From Bacteroidales bacterium UBA1182 (lineage in GTDB: Bacteria > Bacteroidota > Bacteroidia > Bacteroidales > Bacteroidaceae), in contig DBYQ01000088.1 in the NCBI GenBank assembly GCA_002310015.1, positions 1 to 18,269 on the forward strand: a stretch of 18,269 bases of DNA. Direction: 5' to 3'. How positions within the stretch are numbered: the stretch's first letter is position 1; each line of letters opens with the position of its first letter. Positions 1 through 5,379 of this stretch are shown piece by piece. Under the pieces are notes generated by a model. That model worked only from the letters and a program-made list of their open reading frames with translations, had not been told where the DNA came from and made no database searches. The translations under genes were made by a program, and so were the position numbers.

Positions 1-531
1 GACGGAATAGTGATTGTTGATGAGGCTTACATAGACTTTGCAGGTGTGCCTTCATTCCTGCAGCAGTTGGAGTCCCGCCCCAACCTGATTGTGCTCCAGA
101 CATTCTCCAAGGCTTGGGGAATGGCCGGAATCCGTCTGGGAATGGCATTCGCGCAGCCTGAGATTATAGGTATCATGAATAAGGTCAAGTACCCTTACAA
201 CGTGAACCTTCTCACTCAGCAGCGCGCCATGGAGGAGATAATGCAGTATGACCGCGTAAAGAACTGGGTTGACTCCATCCTGAAAGAACGCACCCGCATA
301 ATGGTTGAGTTTGCCAAGCTGGATTGCACCATCAAGGTCTATCCTTCTGACGCCAACTTCTTCCTGGCACGCGTAAAGGATGCCGCCGCCACCTACAACT
401 ACCTTGTTGACTGCGGAATAATAGTCCGCAACCGCAGCAAGATAGCCCTCTGCGGCAACTCCCTGCGCGTAACCATCGGCACAGTCCCTGAAAACAACGC
501 CCTGCTTGACGCACTGAAAAATTATCAATAA
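1..531 (+). CDS. hisC: Histidinol-phosphate aminotransferase, 3' part (5' end outside window)
   Basis: This is the C-terminal half of a fold-type I, PLP-dependent aminotransferase. HisC converts imidazole-acetol phosphate and glutamate to histidinol phosphate and 2-oxoglutarate in the cytoplasm. The reading frame is open from base 1, so the gene starts before the window; 176 residues are visible. The DEAYIDF motif near the left edge supplies the aspartate that contacts the pyridine nitrogen of PLP. TFSKAWGMAGIRLG holds the Schiff-base lysine (visible residue 37), and the C-terminal region has NRSKIALCGNSLRVTIG, with the arginine expected to bind substrate carboxylate or phosphate. hisB follows after 27 bases on the same strand, the usual order in Bacteroidota his operons, and this favours HisC over other aminotransferases of the family. 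The promoter is not in the window. Confidence 0.95.
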   Translation, partial: DGIVIVDEAYIDFAGVPSFLQQLESRPNLIVLQTFSKAWGMAGIRLGMAFAQPEIIGIMNKVKYPYNVNLLTQQRAMEEIMQYDRVKNWVDSILKERTRIMVEFAKLDCTIKVYPSDANFFLARVKDAAATYNYLVDCGIIVRNRSKIALCGNSLRVTIGTVPENNALLDALKNYQ

Positions 532-558
532 CTTTGGTAGCCCAAACCAACCTAAAAA

Positions 559-1674
559 ATGAGCAAGAGAGTCCTATTCATAGACCGCGACGGAACAATA
601 GTAGTTGAACCGTCCGATGAGCAGCTTGACAGCTTTGACAAGCTGGAGTTTGTACCGGGAGTTTTCAAGAGCCTGTCATTCCTCAGGGAGCACACAGACT
701 TTGAGTTCGTTATGGCCAGCAACCAGGATGGCTTGGGCACCCCCTCATACCCGGAAAAGGACTTCTACCCCACCCAGAACTTTATCCTGAATACACTTAA
801 GGGTGAAGGCGTGGAATTTGATGACCTGCTCATTGACCGTCACTTCCCGCAGGACAACGCACCCACCCGCAAGCCCGGCACCGGTATGTTCGGCAAATAT
901 ATGACCGATGAATATGACCTCAGCGCCAGCTATGTGATAGGTGACCGCACCACTGATGTGGAATTGGCCCGCAACCTGGGCTGCCGCGCCATCCTTCTGC
1001 AGGAGAGCGCAGACTCCCTGCCCGATGACCTCAAGCCCACATGCGCATTTGCCAGCCTCGACTGGTGGAAGGTGGCTGAGTTCATCTTTGCCGGCGAGCG
1101 TCGTGCATCGGCCCATCGTGCCACAAAGGAGACTGACATACTGGTGGAACTGAACGTTGACGGCTCAGGCAAGTGCGATATCAGCACCGGTCTTGGATTC
1201 TTTGACCACATGCTGGAGCAGATAGGCCGTCACGGAGGTATGGACCTGACCATCAAGGTAAAAGGTGACCTCTACGTTGACGAGCACCACACCATTGAGG
1301 ATACCGGCATCGTGCTGGGAGAGTGCATCCGCAAGGCCTTAGGCAGCAAGCGCGGCATTGAGCGTTACGGTTACGCCCTGCCCATGGATGACTGCATGGC
1401 TCAGGTAGTGCTTGACTTTGGAGGCCGCAGCTGGCTGGTATGGGATGCAGAGTTTAAACGCGAAAAGGTTGGCGAGATGCCCACTGAGATGTTCCTGCAC
1501 TTCTTCAAGTCACTCTCTGATGCCGCCGCCATGAACCTGAACGTACAGGCCCGCGGTGACAACGAGCACCACAAGATTGAGGCCATCTTCAAGGCTTTTG
1601 CCCGCGCATTGAAACAAGCCGTGCGCCGCGACATCTGGAACTATAGTCTCCCTTCTTCAAAGGGAGTTCTCTAG
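559..1674 (+). CDS. hisB: Bifunctional histidinol-phosphatase / imidazoleglycerol-phosphate dehydratase
   Basis: This 371-residue protein catalyses two steps of histidine synthesis. The N-terminal HAD-type phosphatase (about residues 1-170) hydrolyses histidinol phosphate. Its nucleophile motif is DRDGT (D9, D11), with IGDRTTD near 128-133 as the late acidic motif. The C-terminal dehydratase (about 180-371) has the metal-binding histidine motifs GFFDHM (213-218), DEHHTIED (241-248) and DNEHHKIEA (334-342), and ends in the typical SSKGVL tail. Length and domain order match fused HisB proteins. The E. coli phosphatase domain has a zinc site built from cysteines around its CPHLP segment; here the matching stretch (DRHFPQDNAPTRKP, 93-106) has no cysteine, so the zinc site looks absent. 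The gene lies 27 bases after hisC, very likely in the same transcript, and appears to be its last gene because repeat DNA and a hairpin follow. Confidence 0.97.
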   Translation: MSKRVLFIDRDGTIVVEPSDEQLDSFDKLEFVPGVFKSLSFLREHTDFEFVMASNQDGLGTPSYPEKDFYPTQNFILNTLKGEGVEFDDLLIDRHFPQDNAPTRKPGTGMFGKYMTDEYDLSASYVIGDRTTDVELARNLGCRAILLQESADSLPDDLKPTCAFASLDWWKVAEFIFAGERRASAHRATKETDILVELNVDGSGKCDISTGLGFFDHMLEQIGRHGGMDLTIKVKGDLYVDEHHTIEDTGIVLGECIRKALGSKRGIERYGYALPMDDCMAQVVLDFGGRSWLVWDAEFKREKVGEMPTEMFLHFFKSLSDAAAMNLNVQARGDNEHHKIEAIFKAFARALKQAVRRDIWNYSLPSSKGVL

Positions 1675-1679
1675 TCCTC

Positions 1680-1819
1680 GCCAAAGTGTCCCACACCAAC
1701 CCCGCTCACAACCCGTGTAGCGGGGTTCGTTGTGTTAAATCCCCTCATCTCGAGCCAGTGTCCCACACTCACCCCAGCGAGAACACGTTCTAACACGTAT
1801 TGGTGTGGGACACTTTGGC
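1680..1819. repeat. Intergenic repeat cluster: 20-bp perfect inverted repeat with a third internal copy
   Basis: Bases 1680-1699 are the exact reverse complement of 1800-1819 (20 of 20), about 100 bases apart. A third, diverged copy in the left-arm orientation lies at 1754-1775. All three share the core GTGTCCCACAC (1686-1696 and 1758-1768, reverse complement at 1803-1813). In RNA the right arm could pair with either the left or the middle copy, giving two exclusive folds. A short direct repeat AACACGT lies at 1783-1798. The cluster sits between the histidine operon and the accessory operon. It could be a dispersed intergenic element or a 3'-end structure; no coding sequence is visible in this 220-base stretch. 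Confidence 0.85.
1700..1725 (+). terminator. Hairpin, possible terminator of the his operon
   Basis: CCCCGCT (1700-1706) pairs with AGCGGGG (1719-1725). The stem can continue with ACA and TGT across one bulged base. It lies 26 bases after the hisB stop and is followed by a moderately T-rich stretch (1726-1737). The T tract is imperfect, so factor-dependent or partial termination is possible. The hairpin is nested inside the larger inverted repeat. Confidence 0.5.
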
Positions 1820-1856
1820 AAAACTAAATCCGTCACTTAAAAAAAAACAGCAATTG

Positions 1857-1887
1857 TTGATATTGTTCATATAACAACATACATTTG
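1857..1887 (+). promoter_or_regulatory. Bacteroidota-type promoter of the four-gene operon
   Basis: TACATTTG (1880-1887) matches the -7 consensus TAnnTTTG exactly, and TTG (1857-1859) stands 20 bases upstream as the -33 element. Transcription should begin near 1892-1894, almost on the first possible ATG (1895). This favours the next in-frame ATG at 1904 as the real start, with a leader of only about 10 bases. An imperfect dyad (TGTTG at 1855-1859, CAACA at 1875-1879) lies in the spacer and could bind a regulator; that part is inference. Confidence 0.75.
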
Positions 1888-1903
1888 TGAAATAATGCTT
1901 TTT

Positions 1904-2584
1904 ATGTCATTTATCAAAAGACATATTGCGATTTCCATGTTTGCACTAATCATTCCGTATATGGTGCATGCACAGGATGGCAGGATTGAAATCAATGCCG
2001 CCATATCCACTGCCGGAACCTATATGCTGACCGATTATGATTTCAACACTTCCGATAACGATTCCAAAGGGAGTGACGGTATGCTCAACAGCCTTAAGGA
2101 AGAATCATACGACTCCAAGGTGTACCCTAGCGTGTCGGTCGAGATGGCATACCGGCTTTCCGACAATGGTATGCTACGTCGCTGGTCTTTGGTAGGCATG
2201 ACAGGCTTCCATTTTGCTGATTATGAACCCAAAAGCATTATAAACGGAAGTTACGGCAAGCAGAAGGCCATTAAAACCGATGCTCTGCTGGGAGTAAGGT
2301 TCCGGATAATGGAAAAATCACATTTGACCATGTACTCACAGGCCATGGTGGGCATCGACTTCAGGAACGGCAGTGATTATTGGACCGTAACAGGCTGTAC
2401 CCATAGCCAAAGCAGTAATGAGTTAGTTTATCAGCTCACGTTTTTGGGATTAAGGGTCAAAATCGGTCGCAGGAGCAGCCACCTTGGCATAATGACAGAG
2501 TTAGGTTACGGTTCCGAATATGCTCTAGGTAGTATGATTTTCTTTTTACCTGGAATAAGGGCTGGCGTCAGTTACAGGTTCTGA
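1904..2584 (+). CDS. Small secreted outer-membrane beta-barrel-like protein, module copy 1
   Basis: The function is not recognised. The 226-residue protein starts with a signal peptide (basic SFIKRH, hydrophobic ISMFALIIPYMV, then a site near HAQ, residues 22-24). The rest has alternating polar and hydrophobic strands and ends in GVSYRF, the terminal phenylalanine typical of outer-membrane barrels. It is homologous to the product of 3134-3808: both have a YP.(V/F)S(V/F).(M/A)AY(R/K)L.D.G segment, MY(S/A)QAM(V/I)G, TFLGLR and GSEY(A/S)LG in the same order. That pattern resembles small beta-barrel proteins common in Bacteroides, many of unknown role. An ATG at 1895 would add three residues but leaves almost no room for a leader after the predicted promoter. 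The next gene follows after two bases, so translation is probably coupled. Confidence 0.8.
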   Translation: MSFIKRHIAISMFALIIPYMVHAQDGRIEINAAISTAGTYMLTDYDFNTSDNDSKGSDGMLNSLKEESYDSKVYPSVSVEMAYRLSDNGMLRRWSLVGMTGFHFADYEPKSIINGSYGKQKAIKTDALLGVRFRIMEKSHLTMYSQAMVGIDFRNGSDYWTVTGCTHSQSSNELVYQLTFLGLRVKIGRRSSHLGIMTELGYGSEYALGSMIFFLPGIRAGVSYRF

Positions 2585-2586
2585 TT

Positions 2587-3132
2587 ATGAGAAAAGTTAT
2601 ATCACACATAAAGTTTGCACTACTTGCAACAACGCTTATAACAAGCTGCAGGACTCAGGAATGGGACCCCGCCGAGGATCTCAAAGACCTGACATATAAT
2701 TGGTCATGCCGATATGTTGATGACGCATTAAGTTATGCGGTTGACAGTTTATATACATTGAACCGTTATTCTGACAAACAGACAGTCCTTTCATCGGTCC
2801 TCAAGGATACATTATCTATAGACTTTGCATACCGTTATAGCCGAAACGGAGATTCTGTAAATGTTTCATCCGGTTTACTTCAGATAAAAGACTCTATATT
2901 CGTTACCACCGATGGTTACATTTACGCCGACAAGTTCTGGGCGCACCTGTTTACTGCAGATTCGGGAATAATCAATTATAAAGGCGTATTCCATGTAGAT
3001 TTCTATGAAACGGGACAAACTGTACCTTGGGCATGGTCCGAGATCTGGTATAATAAGTCTGATGAGGAAAAAACATATTACAGTTACACCAAATACTACA
3101 AAAAAAGCGAAACCCATAAAGTCTGGTATTGA
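2587..3132 (+). CDS. Small lipoprotein of unknown function, module copy 1
   Basis: This 181-residue protein has a lipoprotein signal peptide: basic MRKVISHIK, a hydrophobic stretch and a lipobox ending ITSC, with C21 as the predicted lipidated residue. The mature start (RTQEWDPAED) is acidic and tryptophan-containing, like its paralogue at 3808, and acidic residues close to the lipidated cysteine favour surface export in Bacteroidota; surface location is inferred. There is no catalytic motif. The conserved core shared with the paralogue includes TTDGY, AH(L/I)FT.D.GI, H(V/I)DFY and PWAW(S/T)E near the C-terminus. It lies two bases after the barrel-like gene and one base before the next barrel-like gene, so it probably works with one or both, for instance as an outer-leaflet partner. 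The family was not recognised. Confidence 0.8.
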   Translation: MRKVISHIKFALLATTLITSCRTQEWDPAEDLKDLTYNWSCRYVDDALSYAVDSLYTLNRYSDKQTVLSSVLKDTLSIDFAYRYSRNGDSVNVSSGLLQIKDSIFVTTDGYIYADKFWAHLFTADSGIINYKGVFHVDFYETGQTVPWAWSEIWYNKSDEEKTYYSYTKYYKKSETHKVWY

Positions 3133-3133
3133 T

Positions 3134-3808
3134 ATGAAGAAACCGCTCAGAACAATAATTGCATTTTCCTTTGTTGTATCAATTCCTTTATGGGTCAATG
3201 CACAGCAAAGGCTTGAAATAAGCGCAGGAGTCTCCACTCCCGGTTATCATACATGGGAAAGGTATAGAGCGCCTTTCTCGGGTAAATTATTTAATTATGC
3301 CGATGACTATGAACAACACTCATTGTCAAACATGGACAGTTATGCTTACAAGTCAATCTATTATCCCGGTTTTTCATTCCAGGCTGCATATAAGCTACCT
3401 GACCACGGCTTTACAAAAAAACTATCGGTTTTGGCTTATTTAGGATTGAATACAGCTGGTTTTGAAAAAATTGATTATCTGACAAACAAAAGCCTTTACA
3501 GAGAAAAAGCTTATAAACTGAATCTCTTGGTTGGCTTCCGATTTCATATTGTAAGCAAAGAACACTTCATGATGTATGCACAGGCTATGATTGGAGCTCC
3601 TTTGTATGAAGACAAATCACTTTATTGGGAGTATAACCTTTACTTAAAGGAAAAACCTGTTACTGCACAGGTTACATTTCTCGGTTTAAGATTCCAATCC
3701 TCTAGAGGATTCTGTTTCCTGGCAGAGATGGGAGAAGGATCTGAATACAGCCTGGGCGGATTGATTCTTATACCCGGAGTAAGATTGAGTTTAGGATACA
3801 CATTCTGA
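3134..3808 (+). CDS. Small secreted outer-membrane beta-barrel-like protein, module copy 2
   Basis: This is the paralogue of the product of 1904-2584, at 224 residues. The start at 3134 is chosen because it opens a clean signal peptide (MKKPLRT, hydrophobic IIAFSFVVSIPLW, cleavage near VNA at 21-23) and lies one base after the preceding stop codon. The frame is open further upstream to 3005, but that would place about 43 hydrophilic residues before the signal and overlap the lipoprotein gene heavily. Shared landmarks with copy 1 are SVST/ISTAG-like text near the mature start, GFRFHI, MMYAQAMIG, VTFLGLR, GSEYSLGG and a terminal GYTF. Sequence between these blocks has diverged, so the duplication is not recent or the copies have specialised. 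No ligand can be inferred. Confidence 0.8.
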   Translation: MKKPLRTIIAFSFVVSIPLWVNAQQRLEISAGVSTPGYHTWERYRAPFSGKLFNYADDYEQHSLSNMDSYAYKSIYYPGFSFQAAYKLPDHGFTKKLSVLAYLGLNTAGFEKIDYLTNKSLYREKAYKLNLLVGFRFHIVSKEHFMMYAQAMIGAPLYEDKSLYWEYNLYLKEKPVTAQVTFLGLRFQSSRGFCFLAEMGEGSEYSLGGLILIPGVRLSLGYTF

Positions 3809-4320
3809 TGATTGGTATGAAAAAGAATATATTTGCTTTAATCTGTTGTATCACTGCAATATCCACTGGATTCATATCCTGCAAAGGTATTGATTGGGAC
3901 CTTGATGATTCACTGATAGGAATGTCCGAACTATGGGCCCACAAATATGTAGGCAGCGTCATCTCCAATTACGAGAACTATCAAAGTACACCATCGGACA
4001 ATAGAGAAAGGATTGTAACCATCAATGATACCATTGCAGTTGAAACATTCTTTACAGGTATTGCCCAAGGTGATTCGCTCAAGATAACCACCACCATAGT
4101 CAAGATTGACAGCACATTGACCGCCACGACTGACGGATACCGTTTTGCCAATAATATTACCGCCCATATCTTTACCGTTGATCCGGGAATAGTCAACCGC
4201 AACGGTAAAGTGCATATCGACTTCTATCTTACAGACGGAATGACTCCCTGGGCCTGGACCGAAGTAACATTCAAAAAAGATCAAAATGATTTTGAAGGCA
4301 CCAAACTCAGTTGGTACTAA
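3808..4320 (+). CDS. Small lipoprotein of unknown function, module copy 2
   Basis: This is the paralogue of the lipoprotein at 2587-3132. The first ATG overlaps the preceding stop by one base (TGATG), a coupling arrangement; a second ATG at 3817 gives a cleaner signal peptide (MKKNIFAL) and may be the true start, giving 167 instead of 170 residues. The lipobox ends FISC (cysteine 25, or 22 from the second start), and the mature protein opens with KGIDWDLDD, again acidic with a tryptophan. The shared core is TTDGYRFA, AHIFTVDPGI, VHIDFY and TPWAWTE, ending in SWY where copy 1 ends in VWY. No known domain was recognised. It is the last gene of the operon; no strong terminator is seen in the 52 bases before the convergent toxin gene. 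Confidence 0.8.
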   Translation: MIGMKKNIFALICCITAISTGFISCKGIDWDLDDSLIGMSELWAHKYVGSVISNYENYQSTPSDNRERIVTINDTIAVETFFTGIAQGDSLKITTTIVKIDSTLTATTDGYRFANNITAHIFTVDPGIVNRNGKVHIDFYLTDGMTPWAWTEVTFKKDQNDFEGTKLSWY

Positions 4321-4372
4321 CCCCAGCGAGATGATGCCCCAAAGGGAATCCAATTTCAATTTTTTCCGCTGA

Positions 4373-4774
4373 TTATTCTATATATAAGTCTAGCTTACCC
4401 GCTTTCAAATCTTCAAGCATCTGTTTTGCTGTAGAGTTGAGAGCGGGTATATCTCTCTTGATAGTGTCGAAAATGTCTTTCTCTTTAACATCTCCATAAG
4501 CATGAGAGATAAAGTTTCTTAAGCCAAATATCTCCTTCCATGGAACAGCAGGATATTGCTCAAAGAGTTCCATCTTCGTTAGATTCCTGATTTTGATACA
4601 GGTCTCAGTGACATACTGCAAACTCATTCCACAAGCCCTAAAGATGGTCATACCGGTTATGTCAGTAAGAAAATCATTTGGCTTTTCAATGGTTTTTGAC
4701 ATTTCTGGAATTAGCTCTGTTTCTTGAATGATAGTTTCAAGGTAAGATTTAATCCGGTTTTTGTTTTCAAACAT
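4373..4774 (-). CDS. hepT: HepT-like HEPN toxin (ribonuclease family, DUF86)
   Basis: This 133-residue, probably all-helical protein matches the HepT/DUF86 group of HEPN domains. The diagnostic motif RX4HXY is present as RNFISHAY (R86, H91, Y93). In studied HepT proteins the arginine and histidine form the RNase site, and the nearby tyrosine is the residue AMPylated by the partner MntA antitoxin. A helix-rich N-terminus and the phrase FGLRNFISHAYG fit the family. The start codon lies inside the end of the upstream antitoxin gene (8-base overlap, ATGTTTGA), so the two are translated together. Antitoxin-first order suits neutralisation on synthesis. The likely activity is RNA cleavage (tRNA has been reported for relatives) under stress or infection; the target here is unknown. 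Confidence 0.88.
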   Translation of the reverse strand: MFENKNRIKSYLETIIQETELIPEMSKTIEKPNDFLTDITGMTIFRACGMSLQYVTETCIKIRNLTKMELFEQYPAVPWKEIFGLRNFISHAYGDVKEKDIFDTIKRDIPALNSTAKQMLEDLKAGKLDLYIE

Positions 4775-5264
4775 AGATTACGTCTTTATTTAATTCTCTA
4801 ATGAATTCTTCTTTATGTGTACCGGTTAGAGATACTACGTCTATTTCTTTATTGAACAATTCATGAAGGTCAGAATATATTCCTCCAAGCTTTAACAAGG
4901 ATGGTGGATCAATATCTACGCAAATGTCGATGTCACTATTAGGTGTCTGTTCTCCACGGGCATAACTACCGAATAATCCTAGTTTTGTGATGCCATATTT
5001 CTCTGAATTTTGCTCTTTGTATTGCTTAAGAGTGTCAAGAACAGTATCTGTTTTTAATGGCATAATACTACGACGATCAACAATTTCCAGTTTGACCTCA
5101 TAATCTAACGCATTTAAAACCCTTGATATAGTCTCAGGGCTTCCCAATGTTCCATTCTCCATTCTTGAAATTTGGGATTTGCTCATACCGCACAACTGCC
5201 CCAATTGAGATTGGGTCATACGTCTTGTCCTGCGGAGTTTCTTTATATCAACCAGTGGTGTCAT
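4767..5264 (-). CDS. mntA: MntA-like antitoxin: XRE helix-turn-helix fused to a nucleotidyltransferase
   Basis: This 165-residue protein has two parts. Residues about 6-60 form an XRE/Cro-type helix-turn-helix (MTQSQLGQLCGMSKSQISRM, then TISRVLNALDYEV). Residues about 72-165 form a minimal nucleotidyltransferase with GSX10DXD (G99, S100, D111, D113) and a third acidic residue in EIDVV (D142). In studied MntA-HepT pairs this enzyme uses ATP to AMPylate a tyrosine of HepT and silence it. All three catalytic acids are present, so activity is expected. MntA proteins are often the bare transferase; here a DNA-binding domain is attached, which would let the antitoxin repress its own promoter. A 12-bp perfect inverted repeat at its promoter and start codon supports this. 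The toxin gene overlaps its 3' end by 8 bases. Confidence 0.9.
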   Translation of the reverse strand: MTPLVDIKKLRRTRRMTQSQLGQLCGMSKSQISRMENGTLGSPETISRVLNALDYEVKLEIVDRRSIMPLKTDTVLDTLKQYKEQNSEKYGITKLGLFGSYARGEQTPNSDIDICVDIDPPSLLKLGGIYSDLHELFNKEIDVVSLTGTHKEEFIRELNKDVIYV

Positions 5265-5295
5265 TATTGTTTCTTCCGATGCAAAGAAACAATAA
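5264..5295. promoter_or_regulatory. Predicted autoregulatory operator of the MntA-HepT pair
   Basis: TTATTGTTTCTT (5264-5275) and AAGAAACAATAA (5284-5295) are perfect reverse complements with an 8-base spacer, so the half-site centres are 20 bp apart, about two helical turns. This suits a dimeric XRE repressor. The site covers the -7 element (5282-5289) and reaches the first base of the antitoxin ATG, so binding would block transcription. The link to the fused helix-turn-helix is inference from position and symmetry. Confidence 0.75.
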
Positions 5296-5312
5296 GTTTA
5301 ATAAATATGCAA
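5282..5312 (-). promoter_or_regulatory. Promoter of the mntA-hepT operon
   Basis: Read on the minus strand, TTG (5310-5312) is followed after exactly 20 bases by TTTCTTTG (5282-5289), one base off the TAnnTTTG consensus. The ATG lies 17 bases further on, at 5264. The -7 element sits inside one arm of the predicted operator. Confidence 0.6.
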
Positions 5313-5350
5313 CTTTTGGCGGTTATTTAACTTCATTCTATTAAAAACAC

Positions 5351-5358
5351 TACATTTG
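5351..5358 (+). promoter_or_regulatory. -7 element of the fbp promoter
   Basis: TACATTTG matches TAnnTTTG exactly and ends 21 bases before the fbp ATG. No TTG stands at the usual 19-21 base distance upstream (the nearest TTTG, 5315-5318, is 32 bases away), so an activator may help or the -33 element may be weak. Confidence 0.55.
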
Positions 5359-5379
5359 CAATAACCCAAATTCAAGACT

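Noticed and set aside
3005..3133. Upstream extension of the second barrel-like gene.
   Set aside because: It overlaps the lipoprotein gene in another frame and would put a hydrophilic stretch before a good signal peptide at 3134.
4321..4372. Possible terminator between the lipoprotein operon and hepT.
   Set aside because: Only a weak GGAA/TTCC pairing with a long loop could be found; no supported hairpin.
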